Position numbers and translations under genes: made by a program. The notes under the pieces were generated by a model. The model saw nothing but the letters and a program-made list of their open reading frames with translations, was not told where the DNA came from and ran no database searches. From Streptomyces spiramyceticus (GTDB taxonomy: Bacteria > Actinomycetota > Actinomycetes > Streptomycetales > Streptomycetaceae): 64,000 nt of DNA. Positions within the stretch are counted from its first letter, which is position 1. Every line of letters begins with the position of its first letter. Of this stretch, positions 13,001 to 19,826 are shown piece by piece. The stretch covers positions 1,191,001-1,255,000 of the forward strand of contig NZ_JARBAX010000001.1 of assembly GCF_028807635.1 (NCBI RefSeq). Direction: 5' to 3'.

Positions 13001-15993
13001 GCGAGTTCGCTGAGGGTGGTGGCCACCGTGTCGGTGAGCTCGTCGAGCCGCAGCGCACTGCGGCCGCTCTCCCACAGCCGCTGGGCCAGCGCGGTCACCG
13101 ACGACCAGAGCTCGGCGAGGGTGAGGCCGGGCGGTGCGCCGGGTCCGCCCTGGCCACGGCGCTCCTCGTGGGCGAGCCAGGAGGCGAACACGTCCTCGTA
13201 GAGCCGGGCAGGGCTCAGGGCCCGTCCCGCACCGGCGACCGCCCGCAGCTGGTCCTGGCTCAGGTCGGCGACGAAGGAGAGCAGCCGGGGATTGCGGCAC
13301 AGCGTGAGCAGGTCGGGGATGTTCCGCAGGAGCTGGTAGCGCTCGTCGGCCGCACTCTCGTCGCCGTAACTGTTGACCAGATACGACCGGACCTGCGCGG
13401 GAGTGAACCCTTCGACGGACAGGATCCTGCGCTGCGGCAGCAGTCCGACGCGCTCGCCGAGAGCGGTGAGGATCTGCTCGTGGGACTTGAAGTGCTGGGT
13501 GCGGCTGCTCACCACGATCTTGGCGTTGTCGACGGACGCGTCGAGCAGCACCTGCAGATGGTCGGCCGCCCGGTCGTAACTGACCCGGTTGACCAGCTCG
13601 TCGAAGCCGTCGAAGAGCAGGACGACCCTGCCCTGGGCAAGCATGTAGCGCAGGGCGCGCAGGTCTATCGTGTCGACCTCGTGGCCCGCCAGGTGGGCGG
13701 CGACCAGGCCCTCCAGGCTGTGCGCGCGGTCGAGGGTGCTGAGCGGGATGAGCAGCGGCGTCAGATACGGCAGTTGTTCGGGGATACGGCGGGCCAGCTC
13801 GCGCAGGGCGAACGTCTTGCCGTGCCCGAAGTCGCCGAGCAGCAGGACGAAACGGCCGTGGTCGGCCTCCAGAAGCTCCAGCAGGTCCTCGACCAGGCCG
13901 TCGTGCTCTTCCCCGTCGGGGCGGTCGGCGTCGCGGTAGCGCTGGGGGAGATAGAGACCCGGCGCGTACTGGTCGCTGCCCTGCAGCCGCGCGGTCTGGG
14001 CGGACACATAGCCGCGCAGGTCGAGCAGGCCCTGGAACTCGATGAAGCTGCGCACCCTGATCCCGCGGCGCGCGGCGCGCTCGCGCAGTCCGCTCTGCGG
14101 GGCGGGCCCGTCGTACACCAGCTCGGCCTCGGATCCGGGGTCGGTGGCGTGGACGTGCGTGATGAAGCGGTCGAGTTCCTCTTCGGTGGGTGTGCCGGGG
14201 CGGACGGCGATGCGCTGCTGGCGCACCACGCCGTCCTCCCGCCAGGTGGCCATCAGCTGAACCATGTCATCGGGTGCACGCCGGGGAACGTCGCGAAGCC
14301 GGACGCCTTCCCTGCGGGCCTGGCAGACCTCCTTCACCCGCTCGACGAGCAGGTCCACGGGCTCGTCGACCGTGGCCCGTTCGTGCGTCGCGTCCGCGGA
14401 GGCGGAGGCTGCGCCGGGCCGGTCCGGTACGGGGAAGACGCGGCGGGTCCGGCTCCACGTACCGGGGAAGGTCTCCGGCCCCTTCGCGCCCCGGTCGCTC
14501 CACCGGGTGACACCGTCGGCGGTGACCTGGAGCAGCTCGAACCTGGCGGGCGCAGCCGCGCCGAACAACGGCAGGTCGCCGGTGGCGGTGGACAGCCGGG
14601 CGTGGGTCGGGTCGTCGGCGGTGCTGCGGGGCCCGCCGGCCGGGCCGTGCAGCAGCATGTGCAGCCGGGGGGCGGCGAGCCGCTCCAGCGTGTCGGCGTC
14701 CCGCAGCACCCCGGGTCCGCCGACGGCGTCGCCGGGGCGGCGGCGTTCGGTGAACGGGTGACGGACGATGCCGATCCGCAGCCAGCCCTCCTCCTCGTAC
14801 GGCCGCAGCGCCTCCGCGAACCAGGCCGCCTGGTCGCGTCCGACGAAGCCGTACTGGTCCTCCAGGCGGTGGCTGTAGGCGACGGAGGAGTTGAATCCGG
14901 CGACCACCGTGCTCAGTTCGGGCACGGGAAAGAGGGTCCAGGGCTGATCGCTGTCGAAGACGGTGTCGAGGCCGTGGTAGAGGTCGCGGAAGAGCCGTGT
15001 GTAGTGGCGCCATTTGGGCCAGTACGGCGGCTGTGGCGCGACCTCGTCCGCCTCGCAGGTGCTGAAGTACGCGCGGCAGGCGGCCAGGCTCACATCCTGG
15101 GCGCCGGGCACGACCATGACGCGCTGCGGCGGAAGGTCGAGCTGGGACCGTACGGCGGTGAGGAAGCTGAGGGCCTGGTCGCACTCGCGCGGGCTGCCGG
15201 ATGCGGTGAGGTCACCGGTCACCACCAGTAGGTCGGGGGTGGGCGCACCGGCGTTCCGCAGCTCGACGAGGTCCCCTCTGAGCTGCCGGCTCAGGGTGTC
15301 CGGCTCGCGTCCGCGCCCGAAGTCCGGCCCGGCCAGGTGCAGGACGGTCACCGCGTCCTTGGCGCTGCCGCCGGTGGAATCCGGCGGGTAGAGAGGCGCC
15401 CGTACGGGCCGTCGCCGTCCTGCCCAGCCGGCGCCGCCGATCCGGCTCGGCCCCTGCTGTACGGGAAAGGGCGTCTGCCCGGCGCCGCCGCGCGATCCCA
15501 GGGTGCTCCCGGGGTAGCCGGGCCGCCTGTCCGGGCGCGCATGCCCGTCCAGGGCCTGGCCGACCCGGGTGAGCAGCATGCCGCGGGCGGCGTCGTGGTC
15601 CGCTACGCCGACGAGGTCGACGTACGTGATCGTGGCGAGCAGTCCCTCGACGGGGATGTCGTCGACGCGGACCGTCAGCAGGCGCCGCTCGGGCGATTCG
15701 GGGGAGGCGCGCAGAGCGGCCTGCCACTCCATGCGTCCGTAGGTGGAGCGCTCATAATGGCGGCTGAGCACCGCGATGACGGCGGCCGATTCGCTCACTC
15801 CACGGTCCATGAAGTCAATGAAGTTTGTGCCAGGAACGAAGTCCCACGCCTGGACCACGGTGCGATATCCGGCCTCCTCCAGGGTCCAGGCAATCCACGA
15901 CGCCCATTGCTCGTCGGCCGGCGAGTAGCTGATGAAGAAGTCCAACTCGCCTGCTTGACCGCTCAGTTCCCCGTCCGTCAACATGACGACCAT
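10030..15993 (-). CDS. TIR-metallophosphoesterase-NACHT-pentapeptide-WD40 STAND protein
   Basis: 1987-residue multidomain protein. In order: a TIR domain (about 15-150, beginning FFISYSPADE, with E89 in YGRMEW where NADase TIRs carry their catalytic Glu); a metallophosphoesterase-like domain (about 215-500) whose metal ligands are largely lost (HLAGPDF, GAQD and LHGPAGG instead of D-x-H, GNHD and GHxH; GD at 260-261 kept); a nuclease-fold-like segment (about 545-665); a NACHT NTPase with Walker A GDFGHGKT (720-727), Walker B LLFDGFDE and SSRTQHF; a helical arm; a Gly/Ser linker; pentapeptide repeats; 15 WD40 repeats; and the tail GELDEYLPGVHRLP. Such STAND proteins sense a ligand through the repeats, oligomerise via NACHT and switch on the N-terminal effector, commonly NAD cleavage in antiphage immunity. 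The sensing target is unknown. ATG 15993 and ATG 15984 are both possible. Confidence 0.9.
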   Translation of the reverse strand: MVVMLTDGELSGQAGELDFFISYSPADEQWASWIAWTLEEAGYRTVVQAWDFVPGTNFIDFMDRGVSESAAVIAVLSRHYERSTYGRMEWQAALRASPESPERRLLTVRVDDIPVEGLLATITYVDLVGVADHDAARGMLLTRVGQALDGHARPDRRPGYPGSTLGSRGGAGQTPFPVQQGPSRIGGAGWAGRRRPVRAPLYPPDSTGGSAKDAVTVLHLAGPDFGRGREPDTLSRQLRGDLVELRNAGAPTPDLLVVTGDLTASGSPRECDQALSFLTAVRSQLDLPPQRVMVVPGAQDVSLAACRAYFSTCEADEVAPQPPYWPKWRHYTRLFRDLYHGLDTVFDSDQPWTLFPVPELSTVVAGFNSSVAYSHRLEDQYGFVGRDQAAWFAEALRPYEEEGWLRIGIVRHPFTERRRPGDAVGGPGVLRDADTLERLAAPRLHMLLHGPAGGPRSTADDPTHARLSTATGDLPLFGAAAPARFELLQVTADGVTRWSDRGAKGPETFPGTWSRTRRVFPVPDRPGAASASADATHERATVDEPVDLLVERVKEVCQARREGVRLRDVPRRAPDDMVQLMATWREDGVVRQQRIAVRPGTPTEEELDRFITHVHATDPGSEAELVYDGPAPQSGLRERAARRGIRVRSFIEFQGLLDLRGYVSAQTARLQGSDQYAPGLYLPQRYRDADRPDGEEHDGLVEDLLELLEADHGRFVLLLGDFGHGKTFALRELARRIPEQLPYLTPLLIPLSTLDRAHSLEGLVAAHLAGHEVDTIDLRALRYMLAQGRVVLLFDGFDELVNRVSYDRAADHLQVLLDASVDNAKIVVSSRTQHFKSHEQILTALGERVGLLPQRRILSVEGFTPAQVRSYLVNSYGDESAADERYQLLRNIPDLLTLCRNPRLLSFVADLSQDQLRAVAGAGRALSPARLYEDVFASWLAHEERRGQGGPGAPPGLTLAELWSSVTALAQRLWESGRSALRLDELTDTVATTLSELAESPLSTQESAQAVGAGSLLVRSDDGLFQFIHGSVVEWLVAKEAARQLAGGRYGLLCARPLSQLAVEFFCDLADHELCVRWVQDVLDSSGPSGSDGSGGSGGPAGSDGSGGSGWSGGSSGPSARGANDAARANAVRISDRLRVPANVDLRGARLAGEDLSYRDFSGVDLTGADLTDTRLIGANLSGAVLRNARLVGARLDRADLGRADFTGADLRRARLTRADLRGARLTGSRWHRAALIDSLTDASVRSAPELRTAAIAPGMAVDAGFRPSSVGVPYGFDMRTSRLPEPIAYSPEGELLAVGSEDGGILICAADTGRALRTLQGHQGRVYAVKFGADVIATGGSDGTVRLWDPVSGECRHRLEVHPDGVWPVALDGDGTLLATGDGEGLVTIWDVATGEPVHRLPGHTAPVYTAVFSPDGRTLITGDAAADVRLWDIRTGHCTGELGGHQGAVYRVRFSPDGTVFATADQGAEGQGGAVRIWTADGTDRADRADGAGGPRLLHEFTGHTGRVYALDFHPDGNLLASGDTDGQVRLWDPVVGTQAGILERCTGAVYHVLFGHGGKLLAACDSDGTVRLWNVTTQRHGHTVTLHGQQPAEHRGSAWALAFRPQDSQLLTVGNDGGAQVWEAATGQGKRILRGHGRRISDLSFSADGAHLATCGNDGVVRLWETRTGRRTEELTGRGDRLVSVAFSPVEPVLGTASNDGDIYLWNPAGGQYLRELDIETEHIWAEAFSGDGQLLATANDDDTVRLWYRTTGAQVANLDQHRGRVRSIAFRSDSDVLATGCDDSRVRLWDARSGGLVAELVAHDDRVYGVAFGPGSQWLASASWDGTAIVWRDNEPSLRLRGRGGRLWTVAAHPSLPLLAAAGDDRTIGLWNADTGEHITELTGHAGRILSVAFSPDGTALASGSEDGTVRLWNFPADGQPSLRATLIGVPGGWAALTPAGGYKYEGDVAGEFWHVVGMSRFVPGELDEYLPGVHRLPLGEEL
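12624..12740 (-). repeat. GGACC-rich tandem microrepeat coding a Gly/Ser linker
   Basis: Imperfect repeats of 6-9 bases (CCGGACCCG, TCGGACCCA and similar) encode a Ser-Gly-Asp-rich linker of about 35 residues between the NACHT helical arm and the pentapeptide repeats. All units are multiples of three, so copy-number change would lengthen or shorten the hinge without breaking the frame. Confidence 0.75.
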
Positions 15994-16010
15994 CGTAGGA
16001 GGTCTTTCCG

Positions 16011-17207
16011 GTGAGCGCTGGGGTGCGACAAGGCCTGCATCCGCTGGACTGGCTGGCCGCCGGACTGCTCGCCGCCGGCCTGCTCAGCGTTGCCACAGGT
16101 CTGCTGCCGACGGCTCCCGCCGGGGACGCGATGGAGCGCATCGGGCCTCTGCTGGTCTTCCTCGGTTCGGTCATCGTGCTCGCGGAGTTGACGGGCAAGG
16201 CCCAGGTCTTCGACGTCGTCGCCACCTGGGTGGCCCGTGCGGGGCGTGGAAACTACCTGTTGTTGTTCGGGCTCTGCGTGCTGTTCGCCTCCGTCACCAC
16301 CATCACGCTGAACCTGGACACCACGGCGGTGCTGCTGACCCCGGTGATGCTGGCACTCGCCACGCGCGTCGGCATCGCCGCCGTACCGCTGGCGATGACC
16401 ACGGTCTGGCTGGCGAACACGGCCAGCCTGCTGCTGCCCGTGTCGAACCTGACGAATCTGCTCGCGGCGGACCGGGTCGCGTTGTCGCCGGCCGAGATGG
16501 CCGTCACGATGTGGGCGCCTCAACTGGCGTCCATCGCCGTCACCATGGCGTGCCTGTGGGCGTTCTACTGGCGGCGCGGGCGCCGGGGCGAGGTCCGCTA
16601 CACGCCGCCGCCGGCGCCGAAGACGGACGACCCGGTGCTGTTTCGCGTCTGCGCGCTGGCGTGTACGGGCTTCCTGCTGGCGATCCTGCTGGCCGACGTA
16701 CCGCTGTGGTCGGCGTCCCTGACGGCCGCGCTGATCGTGGTGGTGGCCTTCGCGCTGCGGAGCAGGGCGGATCTGAGGCTGTCCCTGATGCCGTGGCGGC
16801 TGCTGGTGCTGGTGCCGGGGATGTTCCTGGTGGTGGAGACCGTCAACTCCAACGGGCTGCACGCCCTGCTGACGGCGGCGATCGGATCCGACAACGGCAT
16901 CGTCGGCATGCTGCGCTCGGCCGGCGTCGGCGCGGGCGTGTCCAACGTCCTCAACAACCTGCCCGCCTACATGGCGGGCGAGGCGGCCGTACCGGAAGCC
17001 AACCACCAGCAGCTGCTGGCCCTGCTCATCGGCGTCAACGTGGGCCCGGTCGTCACGCCGTGGGCCTCGCTGGCGACGCTGCTGTGGTTCGAACGCTGCC
17101 GCTGGCACGGCACGAGTATCGACCTGGGCCGTTTCCTGGGCACCGGCCTGGTCCTCGCGGTGTCGGCCACGCTGGCCGCCACGACGACGCTGGCACTGGT
17201 CGCCTAG
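16011..17207 (+). CDS. ArsB/SLC13-type membrane permease
   Basis: 398-residue integral membrane protein of the ion-transporter superfamily containing ArsB, NhaD and SLC13 carriers. About ten hydrophobic helices are visible, with the family hallmarks NLDTTAVLLTPVMLALA and LLPVSNLTNLL in the first half and a matching second half ending VSNVLNNLPAYMAGEA and NVGPVVTPWASLATLLW. Substrates of relatives are arsenite/antimonite, dicarboxylates or sodium; no ars genes accompany it. GTG 16011 has AGGAGG at a normal distance. Its start is only 17 bases from that of the divergent STAND gene, so the two may share control. Linkage to the STAND gene may be chance. Confidence 0.85.
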   Translation: MSAGVRQGLHPLDWLAAGLLAAGLLSVATGLLPTAPAGDAMERIGPLLVFLGSVIVLAELTGKAQVFDVVATWVARAGRGNYLLLFGLCVLFASVTTITLNLDTTAVLLTPVMLALATRVGIAAVPLAMTTVWLANTASLLLPVSNLTNLLAADRVALSPAEMAVTMWAPQLASIAVTMACLWAFYWRRGRRGEVRYTPPPAPKTDDPVLFRVCALACTGFLLAILLADVPLWSASLTAALIVVVAFALRSRADLRLSLMPWRLLVLVPGMFLVVETVNSNGLHALLTAAIGSDNGIVGMLRSAGVGAGVSNVLNNLPAYMAGEAAVPEANHQQLLALLIGVNVGPVVTPWASLATLLWFERCRWHGTSIDLGRFLGTGLVLAVSATLAATTTLALVA

Positions 17208-17241
17208 GCCGGTCGTCCAAGCCGCTGCCTGGGCCGGTTCC

Positions 17242-18090
17242 CTACGGCGTGCGCGGCAGCGTCTCCGCCACCTCCCGCAGTACGTACTCCAGCGCCGCGC
17301 CCTTCGCCGCGACAAAGCTGCGGCCTTCGTCGGGCCCCGTGAAGCCCGGCCGGAAGGGCTCCCCGGTCAGCGTGCGCAGCTCCACTCCCGCCTCGGCGGC
17401 GAGCAGCGCCCCGGCGGGGAGGTCCACGCCCTCCGCCCGGTAGCCGACGAACCCGTCGATCGTTCCGCGGGCCAGCATGCTCCAGCCCAACAGCGGTGCC
17501 CACAGCTGAAGTACGCGTCGGCAGCGCCGCTCCAGCGCCCCCCGCAGGGTCACCAGCCTCGTATCGGCGCGATCCACGGCGTGCCCCTGGGTCCAGGCCA
17601 GCACGGGCCCCGACTCCGGTACGCCGCCACCCGGCCCGGTCAACCGGCCCCTGGGGCCGTACGCGCCTTGCCCGGCGACGGCGTGCCAGGTGTGCCCGGT
17701 GACCGGTTCGTGCACGACCCCGACCACCGGTGTGTCACCGACGCAGAGCCCGATGCCGACGACGAACGACGCGAGGCCGATCGCGATGTTGTTGCTGCCG
17801 TCCAGCGGGTCGACCAGCCAGGTGCGGCTTCCGTCGGCGCCCAACAGCCCGGCTTCTTCGGAGAGGACGCGGTCGTACGGGAAGTGGTGCTGCAGCCGGG
17901 TGAGGACGATCTTCTCGGCGGCCAGGTCGAGATCCGTCACGACATCGCCGTTCTCGCCCTTTGTGCGCACCTGGAACACGTCGGGGAAGCGGCCCCGCAG
18001 CATGCCTCCCGCCTCTTCCGCCGCCGCGACGGCCACCTTCAGCTCGCGGGCGAAGGCCTCTCCGGCGGGGTCAGGCACGCTGTTCGGCAT
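17242..18090 (-). CDS. inositol-monophosphatase family phosphatase
   Basis: 282-residue Mg-dependent, Li-sensitive-type phosphatase. The metal site is recognisable: SEEAG (first Glu), VDPLDGSNN (DPxDGT/S motif), and the C-terminal GVDLPAGALLAAEAG in place of the usual W-D-x-x-A-G. The last motif has L-P where Trp-Asp is common, so the second metal ligand may differ. Family members act on inositol phosphates, 3'-phosphoadenosine nucleotides, fructose bisphosphate or (HisN) histidinol phosphate. The his genes of the window lack hisN, but this gene is 25 kb away and in another operon, so that assignment is only a possibility. GGAGG lies before ATG 18090, which overlaps the upstream cupin gene by 20 bases. 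Confidence 0.8.
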   Translation of the reverse strand: MPNSVPDPAGEAFARELKVAVAAAEEAGGMLRGRFPDVFQVRTKGENGDVVTDLDLAAEKIVLTRLQHHFPYDRVLSEEAGLLGADGSRTWLVDPLDGSNNIAIGLASFVVGIGLCVGDTPVVGVVHEPVTGHTWHAVAGQGAYGPRGRLTGPGGGVPESGPVLAWTQGHAVDRADTRLVTLRGALERRCRRVLQLWAPLLGWSMLARGTIDGFVGYRAEGVDLPAGALLAAEAGVELRTLTGEPFRPGFTGPDEGRSFVAAKGAALEYVLREVAETLPRTP

Positions 18091-18730
18091 GGATCCTCCT
18101 GAGAGCCCGGCGGACGGTCCGCTCGGTCTGTCCGGTGTCGCACAGTTTGCGGGTGGTCCTGGCCGGGCGGCCGTCGAGCGGGCCGAGCGAGAGATCCACC
18201 CGTCCCGGCAGCGACAGCCCGAGCACCAGGGTGGCCGCGGGCCGTTCGGGCGCCACCACAGTGGCGTGGAACTCACCCGCTTCCAGGGTGTACGACTCCC
18301 CGCCGGAGCTGACGAGCTGCGGTCCCGGCTCGCTCCGCACGAGCCAGGACGTGGGACGGATCTCGTCGATCCCGTCCGGCCCACTGTGTACTTCGAAGAC
18401 CCGGTGCGTCGGAGACGATCCCCCGTCGCGCACCCGTACCGGAAGGTTGGCAACCCGCCCGTACAGCACATGACTGCGCAGCTCCCAGCTGTGTGCGTGC
18501 ATGGGCGCCGCGCCCGGCTCGGCACGGGTGCCGGGCTCGAAGAGGTGTACGCAGATGCCGCGCGGGCCCTCCCTCAGCAGCGGCAGGCACAGAAAGCCGA
18601 GCGGATGCCGCACGGCACGCAACTGCCGCTTGCCCGAGACGATTTCCTCCAGGGCGGCGGAAGCACTGACGCGGGGGGCGAGGGTTGCTCCACCCTCCGC
18701 GAGGGCCTGTTCGAGCTCGTCGTAGTCCAT
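18071..18730 (-). CDS. cupin-like protein of unknown function
   Basis: 219-residue soluble protein, family not recognised. The centre has a cupin-like pattern: PMHAHSWELRSHVLYG (possible metal-binding His/Glu) and, some 75 residues later, EAGEFHATVV. An Arg-rich C-terminal helix (RTVRRALRRIHAEQRA) is unusual. It lies 21 bases after the two-TM protein gene and overlaps the phosphatase gene by 20 bases, so the three form one transcript and may share a pathway. No clear ribosome site precedes ATG 18730. Small-molecule binding or a sugar-nucleotide-like isomerase role is conceivable but unsupported. Confidence 0.65.
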   Translation of the reverse strand: MDYDELEQALAEGGATLAPRVSASAALEEIVSGKRQLRAVRHPLGFLCLPLLREGPRGICVHLFEPGTRAEPGAAPMHAHSWELRSHVLYGRVANLPVRVRDGGSSPTHRVFEVHSGPDGIDEIRPTSWLVRSEPGPQLVSSGGESYTLEAGEFHATVVAPERPAATLVLGLSLPGRVDLSLGPLDGRPARTTRKLCDTGQTERTVRRALRRIHAEQRA

Positions 18731-18751
18731 GGGGCCGCGCCTGTCGGCGCC

Positions 18752-19702
18752 TCACCTCCGGTAAGGGTCCTCCGCGTGCAGGGCCTTTTCGATGATCTCG
18801 CCGATGTCGCCGTCGGAGAAGACGCGAGGGAGCTGCAGCCTCAAGTCGTCGAAAAGCACACGTACTTCGTCGACGGTGGGCTCCAGTCCGAGCGGTGAGG
18901 CGACACGCAGGTCGAGCACAGTGGCCTGCTCCCTGCTCTGGTGCAACTCGGTTACGTAGTAGTCGTAGAGCGGCTGCCCCCGCTCGATCAGAAGGTTGAC
19001 CCGGGACGTGTCGTCCTGGGTGACGATCAGGCATGATTCGGACAGGTCGAACCGCAGGGTCGGCACGGCGGACGACAGATGCACGCTCATTTCGAGCGTG
19101 GTCAGCTGCCGCTGGTACCAACAGGCGGCCAGCACCGTCGCGTACGACTCCTTGCGCACCCGGTCCGCCGTCCAGGCACCGGCCGTGCCGGCGCTTCTCT
19201 GCCCGGCGAACATCTGCCGGAAGCGGGCGTACGCGGCGCAGGCCCGCTCGTCCGCCGGGTTCACGATGTCGATCTTCACATTGAGCTGTGAGCGCTGCTC
19301 CTTGGCGGCGGCCACGCACTGCGGAAGCGTGACGGCCCGCAGATACGTGCCGGTGCCGCCCTTGAAGTACCAGAGGTTCGTACGCTGGCGGGCCTTGCGC
19401 AGGGCCTCGCCCACCTCGTTGCCCGACAGGGAACGCACCATGGCGAGGTCTTCGAGCGCGCGCCGGGTCCCCGCCATCGCCTCGTGAATGCTGGCGGGCT
19501 GACGTACCCGCTCCACGATCGACCCGAGCGCCAGCGCGCCGAGCACGACCAGGGTGGCCCCGGAGGCGACATCGTCGGTGATGACGTCGCCGAAGATGTC
19601 CAGAAAGCCGATCGTCAGGGCAACGGCCGCCGCGACGACCACATCCATGTTCTTCAGGACCCAGGCAATGGACCGTTCGAGACGGCCCACGCGCGCTGCC
19701 AT
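18752..19702 (-). CDS. two-TM membrane-anchored protein of unknown function (paralogue 1)
   Basis: 316-residue protein with two N-terminal TM helices (about residues 18-40 and 45-63) and a large soluble C-terminal domain. The domain is not one I can name. Its best marks are LWYFKGGTGTYLRAVTLPQC, IDIVNPADERACAAYARFR and ESYATVLAACWYQRQL. The divergent neighbour is a full-length homologue with WYFKGSTATYVRAVTLPEC, ILDPTDLALCQQYADLFR and ELYATILAACWHLHRY. The layout of two short TM helices plus a conserved cytosolic domain resembles 2TM effectors of bacterial conflict systems, but that is only analogy. ATG 19702 follows GGGGGAGAGG; a longer frame to 19786 is less likely. It leads the cupin and phosphatase genes. 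Confidence 0.72.
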   Translation of the reverse strand: MAARVGRLERSIAWVLKNMDVVVAAAVALTIGFLDIFGDVITDDVASGATLVVLGALALGSIVERVRQPASIHEAMAGTRRALEDLAMVRSLSGNEVGEALRKARQRTNLWYFKGGTGTYLRAVTLPQCVAAAKEQRSQLNVKIDIVNPADERACAAYARFRQMFAGQRSAGTAGAWTADRVRKESYATVLAACWYQRQLTTLEMSVHLSSAVPTLRFDLSESCLIVTQDDTSRVNLLIERGQPLYDYYVTELHQSREQATVLDLRVASPLGLEPTVDEVRVLFDDLRLQLPRVFSDGDIGEIIEKALHAEDPYRR

Positions 19703-19814
19703 ATGCGTACCTCTCCCCCGTGGTGCTCCGATGGTAGGAGACACACCTGCGGACCCGCCAGGGCACTCGATGGCCAGTACCGTCAACTACCGATCATCTA
19801 CGGCCAGTTGGTCC

Positions 19815-19826
19815 TAGACTCGGCGC
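19815..19826 (+). promoter_or_regulatory. -10 element of a leaderless promoter
   Basis: TAGACT (19815-19820) ends six bases before ATG 19827, and there is no purine-rich ribosome site. This places the transcript start on the ATG itself. No convincing -35 box was seen. The 124-base divergent region also has two copies of GGCCAGT 30 bases apart. Confidence 0.55.
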
